From Motacilla alba alba (lineage: Eukaryota > Chordata > Aves > Passeriformes > Motacillidae): DNA of 64,000 nt. The translations under genes and the position numbers were made by a program. The stretch is from NCBI RefSeq assembly GCF_015832195.1, contig NC_052018.1:35306115-35370114 (forward strand), in the 5' to 3' direction. Under the pieces are notes generated by a model that did no database searches, was not told where the DNA came from, and saw only the letters and a list, made by a program, of their open reading frames with translations. Shown piece by piece: positions 1 through 12,414 of the stretch. Every line of letters starts with the position of its first letter. Within the stretch, counting starts at the first letter, position 1.

Positions 1-638
1 TACCATCGTGGGCAAAACAGACTCAGCTAGGGAAAATTAGTTTAATTTATTACCAATCAAATCAGAGTAGGGTCATGAGATAAAACTACATTTAAAACAT
101 CTTCTCCCCACCTCTCCCTTCTTCCTGGGCTCAATTTCACACCCATTTTTTTCTACCTATTCCCCCATAGTGGTGCAGGAGGACAAGGACTGAGGGTTGT
201 GGTCAGTTTTATCATGTTACGTCTGCTGTTCCCTCCTACTCAGAGGGAGGACCCCTCATGCTCTTTCACTGCTCCAGGGTGGGGTCCTTCCCTTGGGAGA
301 CATCCCTCCACAATCTTCTCCAACATGAGTCCTTGCAATGGGATGCAGTTCTTCATGAACTTCCACAGGGTGCAGTCCTTCAGGAGCAGGCTGCTACAGT
401 GTGGGTCCCCCAAGGGGTCACAGATTGTTGAACAGGGTTTTTTTTTCCCCATTCTTAAGGCTGTTATCCCAGAGGCACAGCCACCACCACTGATGGGCTC
501 AGCCTTGACCAGCTGTGGGTCCATCCTGGAGCCAGCTGGCATTGGCTGTGTCAGACATGGGGAAGTTCCGGCAGCTTCTCACAGAAGCCACTCCTGCAGC
601 CTTCTGCTACCAAAACCTTGCCATACACGCTCAATACA
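1..638 (-). mobile_element. Endogenous retrovirus LTR, truncated by window edge (avian, probably ERVL-like)
   Basis: This matches, from memory of avian dispersed repeats, a long terminal repeat read on the minus strand. Its 5' edge is at 638, where the minus strand begins TGTATTGAG, the TG start usual for LTRs. A minus-strand AATAAA lies at 46-51, followed by a GT/T-rich stretch, as expected for the polyadenylation region near the R/U5 part of an LTR. The middle (about 272-425) is a degenerate tandem array. No gag, pol or env frame is visible to the right of 638, so this is a solo LTR or the 5' LTR of a copy whose body would lie to the left, outside the window. The frames seen here on either strand (199-654, 240-542) carry no known domain. 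The ERVL assignment is recall, not a search. Confidence 0.72.
272..425. repeat. Degenerate tandem array inside the LTR
   Basis: Four related units begin near 272, 318, 362 and 394. Each opens with a version of CTCCAGGGTG and continues into GGGTCCTT or AGTCCTT and a GGG-rich end. Spacing is about 46, 44 and 32 bases. Units differ at many positions, so the array is old. Confidence 0.6.
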
Positions 639-3600
639 GGTTTCTTATTCCTAGGACTTTTCATTGAAAAGCAAGGGAATATCCCTTCTCCTGCCATCCA
701 TCCCTTTAAGGTAACAACAGGTTCCCAAAGAGACAGCTTCTGAAGGACCATTTAGCTATTTCATTACATCAAAACCAATTCCTTGTACAAAATAGTTTCA
801 CAGAGATTTGCTGCTGGGACGACATTGGATTTGTCTTCAGGTCCTTCAAGTCAGTCTCTATAAGTGGATCCTGCTATTTTCACAGTCTGTCAATGCAATC
901 ACAAGAGATTCCCAGACCTCAGTTTCATAGGTTTTCCATTTACACATAGGAAATGACACCTTTTACTTCTATCCTGTTTCTGAGTCATATTAATAAGTTC
1001 AACTGCTTTATGTATTACCAGTTTTAATGCTGATCTGTTTTTCAAATCACAACTGTTTTCATGTCAGCAAAAGAATTTCAAACCACAGGAAATTCTGAGG
1101 ATGAGGTACAAATATACACTTGGAGCTATCAGGAAGCAGAATCAAACCTGCAGTTGGAAAAATATTAAAAGAATGTCACTGCTTTCATACTCAGCTTTTA
1201 ATTTCATCATTCTTTAAAGACATAAATGAACAAGATTAATAATTCAGACAGTAAAGGAAAGCCTTTGAAAATCCCTGAATAATTCAGAAGTTCTGACATT
1301 ATATAGCCTTCATCATACTGATCCATCCAACCTGGGTAAGACTCTGAAGAGAAAATGAAGTGACTATCCAATTCTTTCACAACCCTCTCATATTATTGTT
1401 TAGGAACGACAAAACTCTGCAAATCAGAAGATCACAAAAAGAGAAAAAGCAGCTCATGTTCACCAGCAGTCCGTACCGGCAAGATAATGAGAAAGGGCAA
1501 ACAGGAGCATTCTAAACACAGTGTTGAAACTACAACATCTGACCCGCAGCCCAAGAAACCTCACTCCTTTGACTTACCTGGGCTGTAATCATGAGGTATA
1601 TGAAAGGTTTAAAAAATTCAGAAAATATTCATCATACAAAAAACATTTGAAAACAAATCCAGGTCTGCCAAACTGAGAGCGAGCCTGAGAAAAATATAAA
1701 CACATATTTCTTTCTGTAAAGCAGCACTTAGAACTTAGATTTCTCCTGTGAGTAATATGCATTTGCCTCATCCATCGAACTAAAATTAAGATCTTTCAGT
1801 ATTATAGTGATAATGAACTATATATACCTTCCTCTCTTTTTCACCCCTTTTCAGTTCTGGTCAATATTTTGGGTCACAGCTCATATAGATGGATACCATA
1901 GGAAAATGTAAGTTAATTAACTTAAGGAATCTTGTCTTCTGAAGAATAAATATTTGAGATTTCTGCTAGGATTCTTGGCATAAAATATTCCAGAATGAGA
2001 GTCATCCACCATTCACCTGGCTGTAGTATTTGGGCACCAGTCGCTTATAAACACATATTTTGTGGCTAATCCTTTAAAGAGAAAACCAGAGGATGCTTTC
2101 AGAAAAGAGTTATTCTCAGCTAGGAAGCTGGAAACTTCCTAAACACTCAGTCATAGAGTTTAAGATATCTGCCACCACTCAGGAGAGTGGGTTGAGGGGC
2201 AAAGGTATTTAATAGAACTAAGCACCACCAGGCGTGCTCAGGTTGAGATTCTGAAGAGGCTCTGCAGCAGGACTTTGCTTACTCAGCATTAAAGAGAGGA
2301 GACCTCTCTGACTAAGGTGGTTGTCCAGACTCTTGTCGTCACTTGAGATTATGAACATCTGGCAAAGAGGGAAAGTAATCTTGATTTGGAGGTCCTTAAG
2401 CAGGCTCTTCAAAGGCTGCCTGACAGCACTGCCATAAGGATGACCCGATCCAACATTTGGGGCTTTCAATTTCCACAGACAGAGGAATAGGAACTGTCAT
2501 CTCACAAAAACTTTAGATGGCACAACTCTTTCCTGACCTCTGCAGGAGCGCAACAGTAGGGGTTTAAGTCTTTATCTGGAACATATATCAAAGGCTCAGA
2601 AAGGTAGAAAGGAGGAACAAAAAGGTCCTTGAACTTAATCAGCTGCTGCTAGGCAGGCAGATATTTCACTTGGGACATCTGTATTAGTAATGGTAACAGC
2701 TTTCTGAGGCCAGAAAAAAGACTGAAAACCACTTTTTACAAACCCTTTCTTAGAAAGTGACGCTGTAACACAGAATGAGTGTTCCTCTAGACAAAAGAAG
2801 GATTTCAGCATCAAGCCCATCCATTGTAACAGCTCAAAAGGCAACGAAAGCACGAGGGACTATGTTACACACGTCTTTTCTAAGCTAATAAATACTTATC
2901 TCACATCAGCAGCTTCTACAGAACACTTCAATGGGACCAGAATGGAAAGCAAGTGCTCCCCCATTAAAGGAGGAGCTCTTTGGTTCAGATCTTCAGAGCA
3001 TCTTTCCAGTGCAGTTCTGCATAGAAACTCGTGTGGGTGTGCCAGTATTTCAAAATACTGAGGGGTCTCTTTCACAGAACACTGTCTATCTGCCAGACAT
3101 CCGCTCTTGGCCAGCCTATACCCTTTCCTAGCAGGACTGTGAATTACCACATCATGGAGACCCTGCTCTTCTGGGCATTTCTGCTTGCTGCTTCCCATAT
3201 GCTTTGGTAGCTCAGCATTTCTTCTGCCATTAAACTGAAAAACAACTCCCCAAGATGATTGACATCTAATTATTTACATACATTGACAGGTCTTTAAACA
3301 TAGGGTAACATAGAGAGGTGCAGAGGATATGCTGTTCCATGATGGATGTGAAAGATCAAACACACACTGTGTTTGTTCATAGTGCCTCCTTTTTATTGCC
3401 CCAAGACCACCCCTTTCCTCAGACATCAAGTGAGACAGACAAGCCATAGAGAAGATGATACTGTCTTGTTATTACAACCTTCTAGAGAAAGAAAACCATG
3501 TTCTAGTCATTTCACTATTTTCATCAGGAGTCACTGACCCAATCCTGCAGCTGAGAAGAAAATTTATGTTTCAGAAAACCCACCACAAACTGTTGGAAAC

Positions 3601-3665
3601 ACTGTAAGTATACCCGGCTCCAATGTGCCTGATTTTCTTCCAATAAGTTAATTATCTTCCTTCCA

Positions 3666-3666
<1 letters not shown>
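639..3666. other. Unique non-coding sequence
   Basis: No repeat family or coding domain is recognised. Three short minus-strand frames lie in a row at 2218-2469, 2635-2853 and 2896-3198. They share no recognisable domain and are separated by stops, so they are not called as a gene. Confidence 0.6.
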
Positions 3667-3706
<40 letters not shown>

Positions 3707-3755
3707 AAAACAAAAAAAAAAAGAAAAACAAAAAAAAACAAAAAAAACAAAACAA
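3667..3755. repeat. Poly-A tract and A-rich low complexity
   Basis: An uninterrupted run of 38 A (3667-3704) is followed by A-runs broken by single G or C up to about 3755. It reads like an expanded poly-A, possibly from an old retrotransposed insert. No recognisable insert lies directly upstream, so the origin is open. The T-rich complement creates a spurious Phe-rich frame on the minus strand. Confidence 0.9.
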
Positions 3756-5125
3756 GCAAGCATCCCTTGAGCTCCCAAAGGCAATCCTTTGAGAACAATG
3801 GACATTTGATAGACTTCTGTGCTCATTAACTATATAGTAAAGATGGAAAAATTCCCATAAAGCCTGAAAAATATTTAGCAGTGACTGGAAGTCAGTAAAG
3901 CCATGACTGTCATATAGCTGTTATGTTATCCTGATAGCTCTCAGTATGTGAAGCTATCATCTATCGAACATCTGAGCTCAAAAGTACAGCCTCCAACTAC
4001 AGATTATATATTACACATCTCTATGCAATACCAGAAAGAATTCACACTCTGCCATTGCTGCTTTCTCTGTAGGGATCCCTCTGCTTCTATGTCTAATTCT
4101 GCTTTTGCCCTGTGGATATGACACAAGAAATGCCAAGCACAGATTTCAATGCATAAACATATTATGTGGCATGGTGAGAGCAGTACCTCATAATAGCCCA
4201 GTTTGGAAGCATTTACCAAAAATTTGCTTCCTAATAACGAAGAGCTGGGTCTTTGACCCTTGTACAGAAGCAAGGAGAGCAAACCATGGTTTTAGGCTTA
4301 ATCAGTTGTATCGAGCTTAGCACCACTCCAGTGACTGAGCACATTTGTTGTGCTTTATGCCCTCGTAGCCTGTGTTCTCTGCAGATTTTTTAACTTCGAT
4401 TCACCTTGTGAAAAGGAACGCCTGCCCACCACATCCTTGCTTTTTCTTCACTCTGTCGGTCCTTGACTCAGAATTCACATGTTGGAAAAACCAAGCTCAG
4501 TGCCTGAAATAAAAATAAAAATAAAACCTCCCTTCAAATGGCACAAAACTGCTTAAAAATGTTAATCTCCCTTATTTTTATGATGTGTTTAATATTAAAT
4601 GTTCCCATATGGGTACAACACGGCAAACCATGTCCTTCTATTTAAACAGCCTGTTTACTTTAAAATCTGAAACTAGCTACAAATTGAAACCCTTTTTGTT
4701 TTTGTCCACCTGGAAAAAATTATTAAATTCTTCAGTCTGCATTGTAATAGGAGCAAACACGAAAGAGTGTGAATTCTTAAGTTTCAATATCTATTTTTAA
4801 ATTGTTTTGCATGTAAGCTTTTCATTTAGATTTAATAAGATTCTAATTGCATTTTTTAAAAAATACCAGTTGATTATTGAAGACATATTTCTGTAGGATT
4901 AACTTACACAGTTTAGACTTTTAAAATATTGTTTTAAAAAATAATTTAGTATTTTTTGATTTATGCTACTAAATTTAAATATAGCTAATGTAAAATAATT
5001 ATAGAATGATTGCAAGAAATTAACTTATTGAAGATTAACCGTTTTATGAGAGATGAACATCCCCTGTGTAATTATTCCATGTCATTAAATGTCTTCAGAA
5101 AGCTGTGGGCAATTAATGTAAGAAG
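3756..5125. other. Unique AT-rich sequence
   Basis: No gene or repeat is recognised. From about 4790 the sequence becomes strongly AT-rich with several TAATTA-like words, and this continues to about 5220. Confidence 0.55.
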
Positions 5126-5171
5126 AGTGCTTATAATTATAATTTCACAGTGCTTATAGTTATAATTTCAC
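5126..5171. repeat. Tandem duplication, 23 bp x 2
   Basis: Two adjacent 23-base copies (5126-5148 and 5149-5171) start AGTGCTTATA and end TTTCAC. They differ at a single base (A/G), so this is a recent local duplication. Confidence 0.95.
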
Positions 5172-5931
5172 ATATTGTGCAATTAAAGACAATCAAAAGT
5201 TTCGCAATTTTCCATATAGCTCAGAAACAGGAAGAAAATATATTAGCATGTTAAACGGAATAAGCTGTGCAGTTTCAATTCTCAGGTCTGTCTCAGCTGC
5301 TTTTTGCTACTTCAGCAGTGCAAAAGAGCCAGAGACCCAGCAGTCTTGCTCTCCTGATGGTCTTTCCTCAGGGGAAATACTGGGTAATTCAAAGCAGGAA
5401 TAGTGGCTGCATGCCACCTTCTCTTCTTCAGCTGGAGGGTGTAGTATCAATACCACATTCCTCTCTTTCTGCCAGATGTACTCTTCAGGGTCACAAGTAG
5501 CCAAGATTAATTTATAATAGCTTTACAGCAGCCTAAAGATCTATAAAGTAATTTTTGCCTCACTAATCTGGCACTGACTACTATGGAGGATCTGGGCCTT
5601 TAAGCACAGTAAAGTCTTAATTAACTGTTGTCTTGGGCTAACTGTAGGCTTTAGACCTGGATTGAAAAGGCATTATGGTCACCTGGAATCCGTTCCTCAC
5701 CTCTCTGGAAGCAGTGCAGACCCTCAGCGTGTTGCATGCTCCATGGAAACACTTCTCTTTTGGCAGGCAAGGATCTCCTGGAATAGTTATTATAAGAGAT
5801 ATTATGGAATGACTCCACTAGCAGAGAGGTTAATGAGATAACCTCTTTCTTCTTTCTCACCAATTTATTTTTATGTTCCCAGAAATAATACTTCTTTTCC
5901 CACTCACTATTGTCATGACACCCCTCACTGT

Positions 5932-5957
5932 CCCCCCCCCCCCCCCCCCCCCCCCCC
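5932..5957. repeat. Poly-C homopolymer (26 C)
   Basis: Twenty-six C in a row on the plus strand, therefore poly-G on the minus strand. Runs of this length are rare in vertebrate DNA, can form i-motif or G-quadruplex structures, and are error-prone in sequencing, so the exact length is uncertain. The run makes the Gly-rich start of a chance minus-strand frame. Confidence 0.97.
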
Positions 5958-6410
5958 AAGTATTATTTAGAACATTCCCTTCAGGAGTTTGAAGGTAGAA
6001 ACTGTCTTTCATTCTGTTCAGATTAAGTCAAACGTTCTGATTTTTACCATTAAATTTATGTCTAAAACATGATCTAAATCAGGCATCCAAAAGCATACCC
6101 AGCATTTAAGAGGCACCGAGCATTGGAAGAACCAGTAAAGATAACACCTGCCTTTACTGCTGTGAGTAAAACTGCCCCAAAAAGAGCACCATTGCAGAAC
6201 AGCAGCAGAAGAATGACTTCCCTTAAGTGCTTCTAAATATGTTAGAGGCACCTTGTGTACCACCTTCCCTTAGTGCTAGTTCATAAATAAAATTTAATAT
6301 TGACATCTTCATTTGATGTAATACCATTTTATAATGTCAAACTTACAAAACTCCTGTATGTGACAAATAAGCCAAGCATATGGACCTCTGCACACCATCA
6401 GGAACCTCCT

Positions 6411-6490
6411 GGAGGACTGGAGGTGATCCAGGACTGGAGGACTGGATCCACATCATCACTGGAGGACTTCTGGTGATCCACATCATCACA
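6411..6490. repeat. Imperfect tandem repeat, about 30 bp unit
   Basis: One partial unit (6411-6430) and two 30-base units (6431-6460, 6461-6490). The two full units share GATCCACATCATCAC near the right end and GGAGGACT at or near the left. They drift from each other mainly in the middle. Confidence 0.75.
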
Positions 6491-7099
6491 GGCTCAGTAA
6501 CTGCTTCAGATTGTACTGATGATGGAGCTGTGTTCCCCCGCCATGAATCATTCTTCAAATAATTAAAACCATTATTCAAGTTCAGTTCACAACAAAGAAT
6601 AAAAGCCTGGAACCCCTGTTTTTGATGCCTGATCAAAGCCTGTGCCTCTTGTGCAATGTGGTGGCACTAGCCTGCTGGGCTGCTGAAGGCAGCTATCAAC
6701 CACCGCAAATATGCCAACAGCCAGTGCAGGTTGGTAATGGTAACAATCAGTCACAAAACAAAGGGTTCTTTGGAGCTGAAATACTATTGGTGCCATTGTT
6801 TTCTAGGCTCTTAATAATTAATGAAGAATAAGCTAATCAGCCTGCTCTGTCTTTATATTTATTGAAGAGAAATATGTCCAGTTGGGAAAAGATTCATGTG
6901 AATGTGGGCATGTTGCTCAATGGAGTAAGAGACTGACTGACAACAGGCATGAAAAAGGCAGAGGTTCTCCATCTCTTTTTCTCTCCTCATTTTTCACTGG
7001 CCAGAAGTGTCCCAGGCATTGCAGTCCCCCAAGGCTGCCAGCAGAGTCTATGGGAATGACGTGGAATCTGCAGTAGAGGAAGGCAGGGTCAGGGCCAAC

Positions 7100-8372
7100 T
7101 TCTGCAAACTGAGCACATGCAGCCCATGGGAGCAGATCAGCTGCACTGAAGGGTGCTGAGGGAGCTGTCTGACATCATGCTAGAAAGAGATGCCATCTTT
7201 GAAAGGTCACTGCACTCAGGGGAAGTTCCTGATCACAGAAAAGAAGGTCAACATCACACCCATCTTCAGAAGGAGCAAGCAGGGTAACTCAAGTCAAATA
7301 GCCTCAACTCAATTCCTGGGCACATCATGGAGCAAATCCTCTGAGAAGCCATTGCTGATTACATGAAAAGCAAGAAGACGAAGGGGATCTAGCTAGGGCA
7401 AATCATCCCAACCAATCCCACTGATCACTGATCTCCGTGATGAACTGACAAGCTCCATGGACAATGGAAGAACAAAAGATGTTGTACATCTTGACTTCAG
7501 CAGGACGGATACTGTTCAGTCTTTTCTAATAATTGAAGACACTCAGCCTCTTTGCAGGTAATACCAGACAATATGCAGAGGCACAGGCTGCAGTTCAGAG
7601 GGACCTGGACAAGTTGAAGGAATTGTGCTGATAGGAACTTTATGAGTACTAAGGCAAAGTCCTGTACCCGTGAGAGAATAGCTCCAGGCAGCAATAAGGG
7701 CTGGGGCTCAAGCACGTGGAAAAGCTTGGCAGAAAAGGACACGGGCAATGGGGCAAACCCTGATGGACAATATGCTGAATGCAAATTGGCAGTGTCACTT
7801 TGCAGCAAAGAAGGCCAACTGAACTCTGTCGGCAAGAATAATACAGTTTCTGCAAGTCAAAATATTTGCCTCTATTTGCCCTTGTGAGATTGCACCTGCA
7901 GTAGGCACCTAGTTTTAGGCTGCTCAGTACCACAAAGACATGGACATGCTGGGGTGAGCCCAGTGGAGGGCCAGAAGGATGAGCAGGACACCAATGCCCA
8001 GGATGCACAAGAAGAGGCTGCCTGAACTGGGTTTGTTCAGTTTTCAGAACAGAAGGCATGGGTGGACCTTATTGTAGCCTGTAACTAGCTCAGGAAAGGG
8101 AATAAGAAAGACAGAGTGAGCCTCACCTCAGAGGTGCACAGGCACAAAATAAGAAGTAAGAGAAGCCACTTGGAGCTCAGTTGAATCAGAAATTCTGATC
8201 ACATAAAAGGAGAAAACTTTTTACCACAGGTTGATCAAACACTGGTTTCCTAGAAGATTTTCAAAAACCAGGCTGGACAAGCCCTGAGCAACTGGCCTGG
8301 TTTTGAGCCAAAAACTGGTTCAGATGAGCTCTAGAGTTTGCTTCTAACCTGCACCACTTTGTGGTTCTATCT
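7100..8372 (+). mobile_element. CR1 LINE, 5'-truncated and degraded (about 1.3 kb)
   Basis: This plus-strand CR1 covers part of the reverse-transcriptase frame through the 3' end. Around 7150-7480 the sequence follows CR1 pol but is broken by stops and indels. At 7478-7516 it still encodes DVVHLDFSRTDTV, a worn form of the RT motif A (family form VVYLDFSKAFDTV). After that there is an internal deletion, and sequence from about 7590 corresponds to the region downstream of the catalytic core (RDLDKLK, then a counterpart of the KAKSCT segment). The 3' end (8190-8372) shows the tail features GGCTGGACAAG and GTGGTTCT. The element cannot encode a working enzyme. Minus-strand frames in it, such as 7649-8059, are antisense shadows. 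Confidence 0.85.
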
Positions 8373-11300
8373 TAGGAAAGGACAGTCACAGATGCATTTG
8401 CTCCCTGGGGATGCCCATTTTTTCATGTAATATAAATGGAGATGAAGATGAGGTTGGGTGTTCACTACCCACATTTAGATAGGGTCAGTAACAAGAGAGA
8501 AATATCACTTTTAGAACAGAAAACTTGAGTAAAATAGAGACACTGTAGAGCATTATTGTTTAGTAAAGTACATACTGCTAGATATATTTATCCTTGAAAA
8601 AGTTCCTCATTGAAGGTTTCCAGGCTTTAACTCTTAGTTACACTTAAGATAGGAGAATTCAATGGTGGCATGGGCTTACAAACCAAGAAGCCTGTATGAA
8701 ACATATAATAGATTATTATATACTTTATAAGTACATATAAAATCTACAATATAGAGAAACATACATCCTTAGTTGTGGGTTTCAAACAATTTGAGTAATA
8801 TAAAACAATTTTCTATACCGTTCTAAGTGTCACCCTTAAAAATCAGGAATTCCACTAACATGACTAGACTAGATCCCAATTTAAATAAGAAAGGATCATA
8901 TTAGATACAGGACACTTTAAGTAAGAAAATCTTGATTCTGAAGTTTTCTTTCCTCACTTTTCCCCCAAAGTCTAATTTTACTGCTTTTTATATCTGTTGT
9001 ACATCAGTATCTCTTTCTCCAAAATATCCTGCAGTGAGGCTGACTGGGAAAGGGCTGTGGGAAAGTTTCAGTCTGCGTGATTAAAGCAGACTACTAAGGT
9101 GTGCATTTTAGTTTACTTGGTAAATTGAATTACTTTTTCTAATTTCAATATATATTCAGATTTGATCTGGGGAAGGAAGCAGAATTTTTGTCTGCCAATA
9201 CTACAGTTTAGACTTGAAGACTTACTGCCTTCTTCTGGTGTCCATCACTGTCCACCGACTGTAGATAACTTCCTGAAGAACTTTTCTCATTACTCAAGCA
9301 TTTCAGCTGAGTGTTTAAAGTGCAGTAGTGTAAACCAAGCCCTACAAGTTAATGTGGCAGTGTATTGTGATTTTCAGTTATGGAGTTGCGCAATCGGGCC
9401 ATTTCACTGGATTTCCTTTGTTGTTATTTTTAAAAGGAACATCAGAGAGGATGTTGGCTCACACTCTTGACATATTTGATGACCTTATTTCTACTTGATA
9501 GCGCAAATTCCAAAGAACTACTCTTACCTATTGCACCCTTCTGTGAAGCATGAAGCATTTCTTGTACATTTTCTGGGAACAAAATCTGGAAAACAATTCC
9601 CAGGCTCATCCACAAAGAGGATATTAATACTAGTTCATTTATGAGCAGCAAAGGGCAACAGGGTATGGCATGTGATTATCTGAACATCTGATATCTATAA
9701 TAACCATACCTCAAAACTGAGAAATTAAGCACCTACTTTAAAACTGTGTTTACTTACTCATCAAATGAGTCTGGTTTTGGATAAGAATGACCCATGTGTA
9801 TGTCTGTACTACATATCCTGTAAATGGTAGTACTTATATGGAAACTGGAATACTTCTGAGACTTTCAAAAGATGTGCTATATTTTGCTTTGAATATCTCA
9901 TTTGGCCCATTTCCCAGACCACTAAACACTTTCAAGACTTGGGTACCATTTTCTCCATGATGTCTCCCTGCATTTCCTGACACTAGCTAGAACGTGGAAT
10001 TGAATTATCAATAAAGCTACAAATCACTTGCAATGTACTTACCCCCCATCCCCCCCAGATAATTAGTCTTGTAAATATAACCTACATAGAAAGAGCTCCT
10101 TACAGTACTTCCAGGGTAGTTCTGCAGGCTTTGCATCTTGCCCTGCTATTTTTATCTGTTAGAACAGCTTTTAATTGATAGTATTTTGCAAATGAAGTTT
10201 AGTTAGTTCAGAGGAAACTTGGGGTACACATGCAAGGAACTGGCACAAAAATTATATCACAGTTTTATATTTTTCAAACAAACTCAGTCTACATAAATCA
10301 TAGACCTTTGGATGCAGCAAATCAGCACACCACTACTGCAATCAGCTTTATCAGCAGCTGGGTCTCTGGCATGGATAAAGCCTTTCTTTTTGAATTAATA
10401 GCACTTCTCCTTGTCAGCATCTCCCTCCCAAACAGTCATTCTCAAGAGCACTGGTTATGGCTGCTCAAATATTTTATGAATAGAAAAGTAGATTAATAAT
10501 GATAGGCCACATAGTAATGATATTTCTTTCATGTCTTTCTTTTTTTTTTGTTGCAAGGAACAGGTGGGCACAAGTCCCAGCCCTATATTTCATCACCTCT
10601 GTCATTTCAAAGAGAAAAAAGGCAACTTTCAATCAAACATCAGGATTATGCAGGTTGGGAACTAGAAAAGGCCTTCTAGTGGGATTACTCTGTAAGTACT
10701 GGAATAGATTTCCTGTAGGAATGACAGCCTCTTTAGTAGACGTGCATAATAATAGGAAAGATAAACTCCTCAGGAGCAACAGAGCTACACTGCATCCTGC
10801 CTCTAGACAGGATAATGGACAAGGTTATGTCTTAGATCCTTACAGACTTATTTTCCTGATTCATTACTACTACCAATTATCCTTCTGTGTATGTGAATAC
10901 CATATCTCTTTCCTGCATGCCATGTCAAAACATTTGTTCCATTTATATCTTCTTCTCTGACATTGCAGTATCACATTTAGCCCTTATTTGCAGTTGTTTA
11001 TTATGCAAATCGGTGATCATTAGTTTACAGAATCTCCTCTAAAATTTCTAAAGAAATTTTCTAAATTCTTCTAAATTTATTATTTCATTAATTTATTTAT
11101 TTTATAATTCCTTTCAAACTGGCCAAAATGTTGTTCTCATTTAACCAGAATTAAAGACATGTTACAAAGCACCAAATTATCAGATGTCAGAGAGCAACCC
11201 AAATTGAAGTTCATAGCTAGCTGTGTATGTGGTCACAGATACTGTACCAGTGAATGGTGAATGATTCAGCCTCCCTCTGGGGAATTATAAGCAGGAATCA

Positions 11301-12414
11301 CTGCACAATTCTGGATATTTAATACCAGAAAAAGGCAGTGGAAAAATGAGCATGTGAAAAAAAAAACAAAACCAAAAAAACATAAAAATAATTGAACTGC
11401 TGGGGGGTTTGGTTTATGAAGAGACATTAAAGGAATGATGTTTGATTGTCTGCACAATGTCCAAAAGCCATATGTTAAACACTTCAAGTATCTGAAGAGT
11501 GTAAACAGCAAGCAAGGGAATAATTAACTAGGCTACAACAAGAAGGTGGAACTAAAAATACAGAAAATAAATATATTAGGGGAAATTCTTAACAATTAGT
11601 TTTGTTAATTACAGATAAGTATCTGAAGAAAAGCAGCAGGAGTCTCATTTTTCTTTGTAACTTAGAGAGTAAACTGGAAAAATCACTGAAAAAAATTAAA
11701 TGTCTATTTGGGGCTTGCTGGCAAGAGAGCTTGACAGCTATTATTGTTTGATAATATCTTCCTTTGTGGTATTTATAAATCAAAATGGAAAACACAAGTG
11801 GTCACTCAATGAATTGAAATAGCCATTTACCTCAATTAACCCTATTTTCTAAAATGTTAGAGCAAACAAAAAACACCCTCATGCAAACTATACTCATGAA
11901 CACTTCCCGAAGGTATTTTCTGTCAGATATTTTTCAAAATAATAAAACCAATAACACTGCACATTTAAAACAAACCAATAAACAAAATTGTTCCTACACA
12001 ATTGCTTAGGACACAAAGTTGGAACTATTAACAGAAAACCAGCATCTTCTGCATTTGTAACCCAGAATTCAGGGAGTCTTCTTCTCCTCTGCTGCTTCAG
12101 AAACGTTCTCTTGTACTTCTCCTTTGCTACTCAGCCCTGCTGTTGTAAGAAGAAAAGTTTGTTCCTTGTCAAAAGGCTGGAATTCCCATTTATTTGCAAA
12201 AGAGGAACTTGATATTCCCACTCCTCTTACACAAAGCCATATCATTATTTACTAATTCCCTCTTAGTCCTGCTTCTGTGTTTTAAAGATGGATTAGAAGG
12301 TGCAAAAGATAAAAATGTACTCTAGGTGAACTCCAGGGAAAATTCGCCTCAAAAAAAATCTGCTTTGGAAATAATTAGACTCAAGCTCAGCCAAATAAAG
12401 GACATAAGAAACAG
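8373..12414. other. Unique non-coding sequence
   Basis: No gene, RNA or transposon is recognised. The plus-strand frame at 10499-10960 (153 codons) has no domain or splice context that I can see. 11040-11110 is AT-rich low complexity built on repeats of CTAAATT-like words, and 11357-11390 is A-rich. Confidence 0.55.

Larger units (their letters stand above)
5172..7099. other. Unique non-coding sequence with two small repeats
   Basis: Apart from the C-run at 5932-5957 and the 30 bp tandem repeat at 6411-6490, I see no gene, RNA or known transposon. Short frames on both strands have no recognisable domain. Confidence 0.55.

Noticed and set aside
3524..3826. Phe-rich minus-strand frame
   Set aside because: Produced by translating the complement of the poly-A tract.
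7649..8059. 136-codon minus-strand frame
   Set aside because: It is antisense to a plus-strand CR1 element.
10499..10960. 153-codon plus-strand frame
   Set aside because: No domain, repeat or splice context. The hydrophobic start comes from T-rich sequence.
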